A DNA stretch of 36,276 bases from Pseudonocardiaceae bacterium (GTDB taxonomy: Bacteria; Actinomycetota; Actinomycetes; Mycobacteriales; Pseudonocardiaceae): positions 1-36,276 of the forward strand of contig WHSZ01000061.1 in NCBI GenBank assembly GCA_009379845.1, in the 5' to 3' direction. This document shows, in pieces, positions 6,937 to 14,951 of the stretch. The notes beneath the pieces were generated by a model that was not told the DNA's origin, searched no databases, and saw only the letters and a list, made by a program, of their open reading frames with translations. Each line of letters begins with the position of its first letter. The first letter of the stretch is position 1. The translations under genes and the position numbers were made by a program.

Positions 6937-7915
6937 TCGAGTGGCCGGGGAACAGGTGCGCGTTGGGGTTCAGTGCGACCGCGATGTTGTTCACGGCGGT
7001 GGCCGCCTCACCGAACCCGGTGGCGATCAGCTTCACCTTGCCCGGGTACGTCGCCACGTCGCCGGCCGCGTAGACCCGCTCGCGCGCGGTGCGCATCGTG
7101 GTGTCCACCGCGATGGACCGCTTGTCCAGCTCGAGCTCCCACGCTTCGATCGGGCCGAGGTCCGCGATGAATCCCAGCGCGGCGATCACCGCCTGCACGG
7201 GCAGCTCCAGCTGCTCGCCCTCTTTCTTCTTGTCGATCACGGCGGTACCGAGCTCACCGTTCTCCGCCGGCCGCAGCTCCGCCACCTCGGCGTCGGTGAT
7301 GATCGGCACGTCGAGCTCCCGTACCGCACGCACCGTCGCCTCCATCGCGCGGAACTTCGCCCTGCGGTGCACCAGGGTGACGCTGCCCGCGATCGGCTGC
7401 AGGTTCAGCGCCCAGTCGAACGCGGAGTCGCCGCCGCCCACGATGAGCACGTCCTGGCCCCGGTAGGCCTCGAGGGACTTCACGAAGTGCACCATGCCCT
7501 TGCCGAGCCACTCGTTGCCGGCCGGCAGCGGCCGCGGCTTGAACTCGCCGATCCCCGCGGTGATCAGCATCGCCCCGGTGCGGACCACGCTGCCGTCTTC
7601 GAGGCCGATCTCCAGACCGTCGTCGACGTCGGTCAACGAGCGCGCCTTGCGGCCGAGCAGGTAGGTCGGTTTGTACTGGTCGGCCTGCTCGACGAGCTGG
7701 CTGACCAGATCCCGACCACGGATCGCGGGGAACCCGGCCACGTCGAAGATCTGCTTCTCCGGGTACATGGCGGTGACCTGCCCGCCGGCTTCGGGAAGCG
7801 AGTCCACGATCGCGATGGACAGATCACGGAACCCGGCGTAGTAGGCCGCGAATAATCCCGTTGGACCCGCCCCGATGATCGTGATGTCGACGTCGTACCG
7901 CTCGGGTGCTGCCAT
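6923..7915 (-). CDS. NAD(P)/FAD-dependent oxidoreductase, ferredoxin-NADP reductase type 2
   Basis: A 330-residue flavoprotein of the thioredoxin-reductase-like ferredoxin-NADP(+) reductase family, which moves electrons between NADPH and ferredoxin or flavodoxin. The FAD-binding motif IIGAGPTG is at 13-20 and GGQVTAMYPEKQIFDVAGFP at 44-63. The NADPH motif IVGGGDSAFDW is near 158-168. The second FAD contact, YAAGDVATYPGKVKLIATGFGEA, is close to the end. The redox-active CxxC of true thioredoxin reductases is absent, which separates the two families. The ATG at 7915 follows AAAGGGCGG; longer in-frame starts would run into the divergent fumC gene. The very end of the gene overlaps a 25-bp tandem repeat. 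Its electron partner is not in the window. Confidence 0.93.
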   Translation of the reverse strand: MAAPERYDVDITIIGAGPTGLFAAYYAGFRDLSIAIVDSLPEAGGQVTAMYPEKQIFDVAGFPAIRGRDLVSQLVEQADQYKPTYLLGRKARSLTDVDDGLEIGLEDGSVVRTGAMLITAGIGEFKPRPLPAGNEWLGKGMVHFVKSLEAYRGQDVLIVGGGDSAFDWALNLQPIAGSVTLVHRRAKFRAMEATVRAVRELDVPIITDAEVAELRPAENGELGTAVIDKKKEGEQLELPVQAVIAALGFIADLGPIEAWELELDKRSIAVDTTMRTARERVYAAGDVATYPGKVKLIATGFGEAATAVNNIAVALNPNAHLFPGHSSDSG

Positions 7916-8062
7916 GGGCGACCGCCCTTTCAGCCAGATGGTGGTGGCATCGGTCCGGGCTTCCGAGCTTAGAGCAGATCGCTCCGCCGTTCGGTGACCA
8001 GGATCACTCCCCTCGGCAGCCACGTGATCAAGCCCGCGATGCCGAGCGGCGCGCGCAGGGTC

Positions 8063-8068
8063 CAAACT
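8063..8068 (+). promoter_or_regulatory. candidate -10 box for leaderless fumC mRNA
   Basis: CAAACT fits NANNNT and ends 6 nt before the fumC ATG at 8075; no ribosome binding site intervenes. Same geometry as at 1242 and 14940. Inference. Confidence 0.35.
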
Positions 8069-8074
8069 CTGGGT

Positions 8075-9472
8075 ATGGCTGAGCAGGAATACCGGATCGA
8101 ACACGACACGATGGGCGAGGTGCGCGTGCCGGCGGACGCCCTGTGGCGTGCACAAACCCAGCGAGCGGTGCAGAATTTCCCCATCTCCGGCCGCGGGCTG
8201 GAGCGCGCGCAGATCCGCGCGCTCGGTCTGCTGAAGGCCGCAGCCGCGCGGGCGAACGAACGGCTCGGCGTGCTGGATGCCGAGCTCGCGGGCGCGATCG
8301 CGGACGCCGCGGATGAAGTCGCCGGGGGCATGCACGACGAGCACTTCCCGATCGACGTGTTCCAGACCGGCTCCGGCACGTCGTCGAACATGAACGCCAA
8401 CGAGGTGATCGCCACGCTCGCCAGCCGCAAGCTGAGCACCGACGTGCACCCGAACGATCACGTGAACGCCTCGCAGTCATCCAACGACACCTTTCCGACC
8501 ACGATCCGGGTGGCCGCGACCGAGGCCGTGGTGCGGGACGTGTACCCGGCGCTGGAACACCTGGCCGGCACCATCGAGGGGCGAGCGGCCGAATGGACCG
8601 AGAAGGTGAAGTCCGGCCGCACGCATCTGATGGACGCGGTGCCGATCACCTTCGCGCAGGAGGCCGGGGCGTGGGCCAGCCAGCTACGGTTCGGCATCGA
8701 GCGGTTGGGCTCCGGCCTCGGCAGGCTGGCGCAGCTGCCGATCGGGGGCACCGCGGTGGGCTCCGGGCTGAACGCCCCTGAGGGCTTCGGCGCGCTGGTG
8801 GCCGACGAACTCGGCAAGGCAACCGACCTGCCGCTGACCGAGGCACCCGATCATTTCGAGGCGCAGGCCAGCCAGGACGGCGTGGTCGAGCTTTCCGGGC
8901 ATCTGCGTACCGTCGCGGTTTCCCTGAACAAGATCGCCAACGACCTGCGGTGGCTCGGCTCCGGCCCCCGGGCCGGGCTCGCCGAGCTGGAACTGCCGGA
9001 TCTGCAGCCGGGGTCATCGATCATGCCCGGCAAGGTGAACCCGGTGATCCCGGAGGCCACCCTGCAGGTGGTCGCGCAGGTCATCGGCAACGACGCGACG
9101 GTCGCGTTCGCCGGAGCGCAGGGCAACTTCCAGCTCAACGTGAACCTGCCGGTGATCGCCCGCAACGTGCTCGAATCGGCGCGGCTGCTCGCCGCGGTGT
9201 CCAGGCTGCTCGCGGACAAGGTGTTCGCCGACGTGCGGGTCAACGAGGAGCGCGCGCGGGAGTACGCCGAGGGTTCGCCGTCCATCGTGACGCCGTTGAA
9301 CGCCTACATCGGTTACGAGGAGGCGGCCGCGGTGGCCAAGCAGGCGCTGCGGGAGCGCCGGCCGATCCGCGAGATCGTGCTGGAGCGTGGCCACGTGCGC
9401 AGTGGCGCGCTCACCGAGGAGCAGCTGGACGAGGCGCTGGACGTGCTCCGGATGGCCCGCGGCGGTCGCTAG
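8075..9472 (+). CDS. fumC: class II fumarate hydratase
   Basis: Converts fumarate to malate in the TCA cycle without an iron-sulfur cluster. The 465-residue product is normal class II length. It has TGSGTSSNMNANEV (98-111), NASQSSNDTFPT (131-142), the catalytic region GRTHLMDAVP with His184, and the superfamily signature GSSIMPGKVN (313-322) carrying the flexible catalytic serine loop. The ATG at 8075 gives the standard N-terminus EYRIEHDTMGEVRVP. There is no ribosome binding site; a -10-like CAAACT lies 6 nt upstream, so the message may be leaderless. The last 62 nt are overlapped on the other strand by the EamA transporter gene. Confidence 0.97.
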   Translation: MAEQEYRIEHDTMGEVRVPADALWRAQTQRAVQNFPISGRGLERAQIRALGLLKAAAARANERLGVLDAELAGAIADAADEVAGGMHDEHFPIDVFQTGSGTSSNMNANEVIATLASRKLSTDVHPNDHVNASQSSNDTFPTTIRVAATEAVVRDVYPALEHLAGTIEGRAAEWTEKVKSGRTHLMDAVPITFAQEAGAWASQLRFGIERLGSGLGRLAQLPIGGTAVGSGLNAPEGFGALVADELGKATDLPLTEAPDHFEAQASQDGVVELSGHLRTVAVSLNKIANDLRWLGSGPRAGLAELELPDLQPGSSIMPGKVNPVIPEATLQVVAQVIGNDATVAFAGAQGNFQLNVNLPVIARNVLESARLLAAVSRLLADKVFADVRVNEERAREYAEGSPSIVTPLNAYIGYEEAAAVAKQALRERRPIREIVLERGHVRSGALTEEQLDEALDVLRMARGGR

Positions 9473-10343
9473 CTGACCTGTGCAGGCCAACGACCACGCC
9501 GGCGCCGACGAGCAGGGCTCCCAGCACGTCCACGACCTGCGGTGACTGCGCGCCGAGCAGCACGGCCACGATCAGCCCGGAGACCGGCACGATGCCGAGC
9601 AGCACACCGGCACGATCCGCGCCGAGCACGGACACCGCGAAATACCAGGCACAGAACGCGATCGCGGTGACGACCACGGCCAGCACCAGCACCGCGACGA
9701 GGGTCCGGCCCGCCGGCAGCCGCCACGTCTCGCCGAGCACCGCACTGGTCACCGCCCCGCCGGCGGCCGCCACCACACAGCTCCAGGTGGCACACGCCCG
9801 CGGACCGAGCCGCGCGATCACCCCGACGGCGAACAGTGTGAAGGACACCTCGGCCAGCATCGCCAGCACGGCGAGCAGCAGGCCAGGGCCGTGCCACGCG
9901 CCGCCGCCGGACAGCACCGCGACGCCGGCCGCGGCGAGTACCGCGCCGAGCACCGGCGCGGCTGCCGGACGCCGGCGCGCCACCAGCGCACCGCCGAACG
10001 CCAGCACCAGCGGGCTGCCGCCTAGCACGGCCGCGGCCAGCCCCGGTTCGGCGTAGCGCTGCGCGAGCAGCAGGAACGCCTGGAACCCGATCATCCCGCT
10101 GGCCGCCAGCCCGACCAGCGCGGGCAGGTCGCGCAGCCCTGGCAGCGGCAGCCGGATGCCGCGCCAGTACGCCCAGCCGAGCAGCAGCAACCCACCCAAC
10201 GCGTAGCGCAGCGCCTGCCCGAGCACCACCGGGTAGCCGTCCAGCATGCCGGTCACCGGCACGGAGCCACCGAGAACCACCATGGTGCCCATGCCGGCCA
10301 GCACCCCGTCGCGATGCGAGCCACGCTGGATCGTCGCGGTCAT
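9411..10343 (-). CDS. EamA-family (DMT) transporter
   Basis: A 310-residue integral membrane protein of the drug/metabolite transporter superfamily, with about ten hydrophobic segments in two EamA halves. The second half contains WYFAVSVLGADRAGVLLGIVPVSGLIVAVLLG, typical of these exporters. Family members export amino acids, purines or drugs; the substrate cannot be read from sequence. The ATG at 10343 starts MTATIQRGSHRD; an ATG 12 nt further up is possible. The last 22 or so residues (RSASDRRGPSGARPAPRPAAPR) are a basic tail lying antisense to the end of fumC. The gene is divergent from a MocR-type regulator, whose likely operator sits between them, so this exporter is its probable target. 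Confidence 0.9.
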   Translation of the reverse strand: MTATIQRGSHRDGVLAGMGTMVVLGGSVPVTGMLDGYPVVLGQALRYALGGLLLLGWAYWRGIRLPLPGLRDLPALVGLAASGMIGFQAFLLLAQRYAEPGLAAAVLGGSPLVLAFGGALVARRRPAAAPVLGAVLAAAGVAVLSGGGAWHGPGLLLAVLAMLAEVSFTLFAVGVIARLGPRACATWSCVVAAAGGAVTSAVLGETWRLPAGRTLVAVLVLAVVVTAIAFCAWYFAVSVLGADRAGVLLGIVPVSGLIVAVLLGAQSPQVVDVLGALLVGAGVVVGLHRSASDRRGPSGARPAPRPAAPR

Positions 10344-10353
10344 GGCTAGCAGC

Positions 10354-10416
10354 ATGACCGAAAAGTGGATCGGCGATAAGCTCCACATCGATGACCGAAA
10401 ACTGGCCCACTTTTCG
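10354..10416. promoter_or_regulatory. candidate MocR operator: direct and inverted repeats
   Basis: ATGACCGAAAAGTGG at 10354-10368 recurs with one change at 10391-10405, 37 bp apart. In addition CGAAAAGTGG at 10359-10368 is the exact reverse complement of CCACTTTTCG at 10407-10416. The block spans the start of the MocR gene and the EamA upstream region. MocR regulators such as PdxR are known to bind direct repeats in such divergent regions; binding here is inferred. Confidence 0.5.
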
Positions 10417-11788
10417 CGAGCTGCTGCTGCCGGCCGTGCAGGACGCGCGCGGCAGGCGAGGCAACGCGGTGGAATCGGCGCTGCGCGACGCGATTCGCTC
10501 CGGCCGTCTCGCGGCGCACACCAGGCTGCCGTCCAGCCGCGATCTCGCCGGCCAGCTCGGGCTCGCGCGCGGCACCGTGAAAGCGGTTTACGAGCAACTT
10601 GCCGCGGAGGGCTACCTGCTGGCCCGGCACGGTTCCGGAACCCGGGTCGCGGAGCTGGGCGGCGGACCGGCGTTAGCCGTGCCGGAGCCGGGCAGCCCGC
10701 AGCGGTGGCGCTTCGATCTGCGCCCCGGCCTGCCAGCGCTGGCGGCGTTCCCGCGCTCCGAGTGGCTCGCCGTGTACAAGCAAGCGCTTGCCGAGCTCAC
10801 CGACGAGGAGCTCGGCTATCCGGATCCGGCCGGGCATCCGGCCCTGCGCGAGGAACTGGCCGGCTACCTCGGCAGGGTTCGCGCGGTGGCCTGCCCCGCG
10901 GGGCAGATCCTGATAACCAACGGCGCGGCCGAGGCGCTGTCGCTGATCGCCGGCCGGTTGTACGTGCGCGGGCAGCGGCGGATCGCCGTGGAGGATCCGA
11001 GCCACACCGGGCAGGCCGAGCTGCTCGCCGCGAAGGGCCTCGAACCCATCGGGGTGCCCGTCGACGAGGACGGGATCCGGGTGGACGAACTCGCCAAGAC
11101 CGGGGTACGGGCCGTCGTGGTGACCTCCGCACACCAGTTTCCGCTCGGCGTCGTACTGCATCCCCGCCGGCGACACGCACTGCTCGACTGGGCACGCGAG
11201 CACGACGGGCTGGTGATCGAGGACGACTACGACGCCGAGCACCGCTACGACCGCCCGGCGCTGACCGCGTTGCGCTCGCTGGACCCGGAACGGGTGGCAT
11301 ACGTGGGCAGCGTGAGCAAGGTGCTCGCACCGGCACCACGGCTCGGCTGGCTGATCCCGCCTGCCGGGCTGCGCGATGAGCTGGTCGACGCGAAACGGTT
11401 GCACGACTTGGGGTGCCCTTCGCTGCCGCAGGCCGCGCTCGCCCGGCTGCTGCGCACCGGCGGTTACGACCGGCACCTGCGCCGCACCCGCAAGCTGTAC
11501 CGGGCCCGCCGGGACGCGCTGGTGTCCGCGCTGGCGGAATACCTGCCCCAATGGCGAGCGGTTGGCGTGGCCGCCGGGCTGCACGTGGTGGTGCGACTGC
11601 CGAGCGGGCTGGACGACCGGGAGGTGAGCCGCGAGCTGGCCAGCGGCGGGATCAACGCGCCGGCGCTGTCCGGCTATGCGCACTCGCAGCCGACGTTTCC
11701 CGGTCTGGTGCTCGGCTACGCGGCCATCGGCCAGGATCGATTGCGGGCTGCCGTGCGGGAGATCGCGGCGATCACGCGTCGGCGATGA
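10391..11788 (+). CDS. MocR/PdxR-type GntR regulator with aminotransferase domain
   Basis: A 465-residue regulator. Residues 25-88 are a GntR winged helix-turn-helix (LRDAIRSGRLAAHTRLPSSR, then GLARGTVKAVYEQLAAEGYL). Residues 107-460 form a type I aminotransferase fold, with the PLP-binding lysine at 310 in YVGSVSKVLAPAPRLGW and the family signature EDDYDAEHRYDRPAL (277-291). Such proteins use PLP or an amino compound as effector rather than doing transamination. The start MTENWPTFREL matches the family; no strong ribosome binding site precedes it. It diverges from an EamA exporter and overlaps the convergent TetR gene by 17 nt. By context it may control that exporter; PdxR itself controls PLP synthesis genes, which are absent here. 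Confidence 0.93.
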   Translation: MTENWPTFRELLLPAVQDARGRRGNAVESALRDAIRSGRLAAHTRLPSSRDLAGQLGLARGTVKAVYEQLAAEGYLLARHGSGTRVAELGGGPALAVPEPGSPQRWRFDLRPGLPALAAFPRSEWLAVYKQALAELTDEELGYPDPAGHPALREELAGYLGRVRAVACPAGQILITNGAAEALSLIAGRLYVRGQRRIAVEDPSHTGQAELLAAKGLEPIGVPVDEDGIRVDELAKTGVRAVVVTSAHQFPLGVVLHPRRRHALLDWAREHDGLVIEDDYDAEHRYDRPALTALRSLDPERVAYVGSVSKVLAPAPRLGWLIPPAGLRDELVDAKRLHDLGCPSLPQAALARLLRTGGYDRHLRRTRKLYRARRDALVSALAEYLPQWRAVGVAAGLHVVVRLPSGLDDREVSRELASGGINAPALSGYAHSQPTFPGLVLGYAAIGQDRLRAAVREIAAITRRR

Positions 11789-12350
11789 GCTTGCGGGCGG
11801 CCCGCTTCGCGGCGGCGATCGCGGCGGGCACCACGCCCGCGGTCCGGACCACGGTCGCCCCTTCCAGCAGCACCACCAGCTCCTCGGCCAGCCGGCGCGG
11901 GTTGCGGATCTCCGCCTCGCGGGCCAGGGCGTTCAGGTAATCCAGCAACCACTGCTTCTGCTCCGTGATGACCTGCCTGCCGGGATGGTCGCCGTCCGGT
12001 AGTTCGGCGTGCGCGTTGACGAACGCGCAGCCGCGCGGGTTCACCTGGTCCATCCAGGCTTCCAGCGCGTCGAAGACCAGCAGCAGGCGCCTTTCCGGCG
12101 CGGTGGTCCTGCCGCGCTCCACGATGTCCCGCACGTGCTCCCGCCAGCGTTCGTCCCGCTGCCGCAGGTAGCGGGCGACGAGCGTGTCCTTGGACCCGAA
12201 GCGGTCGTAGAGCGTCTTCTTGGTAACGCCTGCCTCGGCCGCGATCCATTCCACCCCGACGGCGTGGATTCCGTTGTCGTAGAACAACTTCCCCGCCACA
12301 TCCAGCACCCGTCGAGCTGCCGGGGTCAGTGCTTTGTCCACCGTCTGCAT
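11772..12350 (-). CDS. TetR/AcrR-family transcriptional regulator
   Basis: A 192-residue repressor-type protein. The N-terminal helix-turn-helix is at about 11-55 (AARRVLDVAGKLFYDNGIHA, then TKKTLYDRFGSKDTLVARYL). The C-terminal ligand domain includes WMDQVNPRGCAFVNAHAELPD, seen in the TetR subgroup that often sits beside exporters or oxidoreductases. GGAGGT lies 5 nt before the ATG at 12350; a GTG one codon earlier is less well spaced. It diverges from an EamA transporter. Two matching palindromes of the TATACCG/CGGTATA kind fill the 82-bp gap, so it very likely represses both genes. It overlaps the convergent MocR gene by 17 nt. Confidence 0.95.
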   Translation of the reverse strand: MQTVDKALTPAARRVLDVAGKLFYDNGIHAVGVEWIAAEAGVTKKTLYDRFGSKDTLVARYLRQRDERWREHVRDIVERGRTTAPERRLLLVFDALEAWMDQVNPRGCAFVNAHAELPDGDHPGRQVITEQKQWLLDYLNALAREAEIRNPRRLAEELVVLLEGATVVRTAGVVPAAIAAAKRAARKLIADA

Positions 12351-12372
12351 CACACACCTCCGGACTTGACTA

Positions 12373-12418
12373 TATACCGACCGGTGTAGTTAGGCTAGTA
12401 GCTATACCGGTCAGTATA
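12373..12418. promoter_or_regulatory. paired TetR operators
   Basis: TATACCGACCGGTGTA (12373-12388) and TATACCGGTCAGTATA (12403-12418) are imperfect 16-bp palindromes with the shared consensus TATACCGRYCRGTRTA, each symmetric at 6 of 8 positions per half. They are exactly 30 bp apart, close to three helical turns, and lie between the divergent TetR and EamA starts. The right site ends 5 bp before the EamA ribosome binding site. Confidence 0.85.
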
Positions 12419-12432
12419 CCTTAGGAGCCGTG

Positions 12433-13422
12433 ATGCGTGGGACTACCAACCTGATACTGGGAAGCGGATTCGTGGTGATGTGGAGTTCCGGCTTCATCGG
12501 TTCCACGCTCGCCGCGGGATCGGTGCCGACGACCACGCTGCTGATGTGGCGCTTCCTGCTCGCCGGCGGGTTACTACTCGGCTGGCGGCTGCTGGCAAGA
12601 GTGGCCAGATTGGGCGGATTGGCCAGGCTGGCCGGGCTTCTCGGGCTGGCCGGACTTCCCTGGCCGATGAGGCCCACCGGCCCGATCGCCCGCCACCGGC
12701 TGTCCGGAAGGGAGATCCTGCTGCACTCCGTCGTCGGCCTGCTCGCTCAGGGCGTGTTCCTTTCCGCCGTGTTTTTAGCGGCAGAGCTCGGCGTTCCGGC
12801 CGGTACCGCCGCGTTGATCGCCGCACTGCAGCCGGTGCTGGCCGCGGCGTTGAGCGGGCTGCTGCTCGGCGAGAGCACGTCGGCGCGGCAATGGCTCGGG
12901 TTGGCTGTCGGGCTGGCCGGGGTCGCGCTTGTGGTCAGCGGTGACCTCTCCGGCGACTCGGGCGCCGCGCCGATCGGCTACACGCTGCCGTTCGTGGCGA
13001 TGCTGAGCCTGGTCGCCGCCACGTTCGTGGAACGAAGGGCGAGGCTGAACACCCCGATCGTCGACGTGCTGACGATCCAGTGTGTCGCAAGCGCCGCGCT
13101 GTTCGGCGCGCTGGCCGTGGCGACCGGTACCGCCGCACTGCCGTCCGGCGGCGCGTTCTGGTTCGCACTCGCCTGGGTGGTCGTGCTGTGCACGTTCGGC
13201 GCGTACGGGTTCTACTGGGCCAACCTTCGGCGCGGTTCGGTGACCAGGGTTTCCAGCCTGCTCTACCTCACGCCGCCGACCACGATGCTGTGGGCGTACG
13301 CGATGTTCGGCCAGCGCATCGACGTGCTCGGGCTGGTTGGCCTCGCGATCTGCGCGGTCGCGGTCACCCTGGTGGTGCGCGGCGGCCGGAATATGTCGGC
13401 ATCCGGGGTCACAATGGAATGA
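12433..13422 (+). CDS. EamA-family (DMT) transporter under TetR control
   Basis: A 329-residue membrane protein of the drug/metabolite transporter superfamily with about ten hydrophobic segments. It opens with NLILGSGFVVMWSSGFIGS, typical of RhaT/EamA proteins. The second half has TFGAYGFYWANLRRGSVTRVSSLLYLTPPTT, where the second repeat's pore helices begin. An unusual Leu/Ala/Gly/Arg-rich insert (about 57-90, ARVARLGGLARLAGLLGLAG) lies between the second and third segments. GGAG is 5 nt before the ATG at 12433. Substrate unknown; a TetR partner suggests induction by a small toxic compound. Its stop overlaps the ligB start (ATGA), and ligB, DUF4288 and guaB1 follow in the same direction. Confidence 0.92.
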   Translation: MRGTTNLILGSGFVVMWSSGFIGSTLAAGSVPTTTLLMWRFLLAGGLLLGWRLLARVARLGGLARLAGLLGLAGLPWPMRPTGPIARHRLSGREILLHSVVGLLAQGVFLSAVFLAAELGVPAGTAALIAALQPVLAAALSGLLLGESTSARQWLGLAVGLAGVALVVSGDLSGDSGAAPIGYTLPFVAMLSLVAATFVERRARLNTPIVDVLTIQCVASAALFGALAVATGTAALPSGGAFWFALAWVVVLCTFGAYGFYWANLRRGSVTRVSSLLYLTPPTTMLWAYAMFGQRIDVLGLVGLAICAVAVTLVVRGGRNMSASGVTME

Positions 13423-14942
13423 TGCTGCTCATCGACGTCGTCGACGCCTCGACGCGGTTGACAGGGACACGTTCCCGCAAGGCGAAGATCGCGATCATCG
13501 GCGAGTTGCTGCGCGGAGCCGAAGCGGCCGAGTTGCCCACCGTGGTGGCGTTCCTCTCCGGCTATCCCATCCAGGGACGCATCGGTACCGGTTGGCGAAC
13601 ACTGTCCGAGCTTGGCGCGAACCCGGCCGGCGAACCAACGCTGACCATCGCCGAGGTGGACACCGCGCTCAGCGAGGTCGCCGAGACCAGCGGCGCCGGA
13701 TCGTCGGCCAAACGATCGGCTGTGTTGCGCGAGCTGTTCGCCAGCGGCACCGGCGACGAGCAGCACTTCCTGCTCCGGCTGCTGACCGGTGAGCTGCGGC
13801 AGGGCGCGCTGGAAGGCATCATGCTGGACGCGATCGCGGCCGCGGCCGAGGTGCCGGCCGAGGAGGTACGCCGCGCGTTCATGCTGTCCGGGCGGCTGCC
13901 CGCGACGGCGTCCGCCGCGCTGTCCGGTGGAAGCGCGGCGCTTGCCGAGTTCCGCCTCGAACTCGGCCGTCCGATCAGGCCGATGCTGGCATCACCTGCC
14001 GAGTCACTGCCGGAAGCGTTGGCGGCACTGGATCGCCCGCTCGTGGAGTACAAACTGGACGGTGCGCGAATCCAGGTGCATCGCGACGGCGACGAGGTGC
14101 ACGTGTACACCCGGACACTGCGCGAGATCACCGAGCACGTGACCGAGCTCGTCCGCCTTGTGAGGGACCTGCCGTGCGATTCCGTGGTATTGGACGGGGA
14201 AACCCTCGCGCTGACCGACGACGGCAGGCCGCGCCCGTTCCAGGAAACGCAGAGCAGATTCGGTAGTACCCGGGCCGAGCAGGTCGCGCAGCTGTTGCTG
14301 CGCCCGTACTTCTTCGACTGCCTGCATCTGGACGGCGTGGATCTGCTTGATGCCCCGTTGACCGAGCGGCGGGACGCGTTGCGCGCCGCGGCCCCTGCGC
14401 ACCTGATGCCGGCAACTACAGACCGGGATGACGCCGAGCGATTGTTGAAGTCCTCGCTGGCGGATGGCCACGAGGGCGTCATGGTGAAGGACCTCGCTTC
14501 GCCGTACGCGGCGGGCAGGCGCGGTGGCTCCTGGCTGAAGGTCAAGCCCGTGCACACCATGGACCTGGTGGTGCTGGCCGCGGAATGGGGACACGGCAGG
14601 CGATCCGGCTATCTGTCCAATTTGCACCTCGGCGCTCGCGATCCGAACGGCGGCGAGCCGATCATGGTAGGCAAGACGTTCAAGGGCCTCACCGACGAGC
14701 TGCTCACCTGGCAAACCGAAACACTACAAGGCATCGAGCGCCGTCGTACACAGTGGACGGTATGGGTACGGCCAGAGCTGGTCGTGGAGATCGAGCTGGA
14801 CGGGGTGCAGGCCAGCAGGCGCTACCCTGGCGGGATCGCGCTGCGGTTCGCGCGGGTCGTCCGGTACCGGCCGGACAAAGATCCAAACGAGGCGGACACC
14901 ATCGACACACTGACCGCGTTGCTGCCGTCGGCCGAGGGATAG
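13419..14942 (+). CDS. ligB: ATP-dependent DNA ligase LigB
   Basis: Seals nicks in DNA using ATP; in mycobacteria LigB is dispensable beside the essential NAD-dependent LigA. The 507-residue product has the same length as I recall for M. tuberculosis LigB (Rv3062). Residues 1-190 are the N-terminal DNA-binding domain (LLRLLTGELRQGALEGIMLDA). The nucleotidyltransferase core has motif I EYKLDGARIQVH with the AMP-accepting Lys212, followed by VYTRTLREIT, LDGETLAL, FFDCLHLDG, EGVMVKD and GSWLKVKP. The OB domain ends with RYPGGIALRFARVVRYRPDKDP. The start ATG overlaps the exporter stop by 4 nt, so translation is probably coupled to it. In M. tuberculosis ligB is not in this neighbourhood. Confidence 0.96.
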   Translation: MMLLIDVVDASTRLTGTRSRKAKIAIIGELLRGAEAAELPTVVAFLSGYPIQGRIGTGWRTLSELGANPAGEPTLTIAEVDTALSEVAETSGAGSSAKRSAVLRELFASGTGDEQHFLLRLLTGELRQGALEGIMLDAIAAAAEVPAEEVRRAFMLSGRLPATASAALSGGSAALAEFRLELGRPIRPMLASPAESLPEALAALDRPLVEYKLDGARIQVHRDGDEVHVYTRTLREITEHVTELVRLVRDLPCDSVVLDGETLALTDDGRPRPFQETQSRFGSTRAEQVAQLLLRPYFFDCLHLDGVDLLDAPLTERRDALRAAAPAHLMPATTDRDDAERLLKSSLADGHEGVMVKDLASPYAAGRRGGSWLKVKPVHTMDLVVLAAEWGHGRRSGYLSNLHLGARDPNGGEPIMVGKTFKGLTDELLTWQTETLQGIERRRTQWTVWVRPELVVEIELDGVQASRRYPGGIALRFARVVRYRPDKDPNEADTIDTLTALLPSAEG

Positions 14943-14945
14943 GGT
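14940..14945 (+). promoter_or_regulatory. candidate -10 box for leaderless DUF4288 mRNA
   Basis: TAGGGT, which includes the ligB stop TAG, fits TANNNT and ends 6 nt before the GTG at 14952. No ribosome binding site is visible between. It may add a promoter inside the ligB-guaB1 series. Inference. Confidence 0.4.
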
Positions 14946-14951
14946 CGCACC

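Noticed and set aside
6914..7855. Open frame of 313 residues on the plus strand opposite the ferredoxin reductase
   Set aside because: The minus strand carries complete FAD and NADPH motifs and a ribosome binding site; the plus frame has no recognisable domain.
6923..7915. Thioredoxin reductase
   Set aside because: The CxxC active-site pair is missing, and no thioredoxin gene follows.
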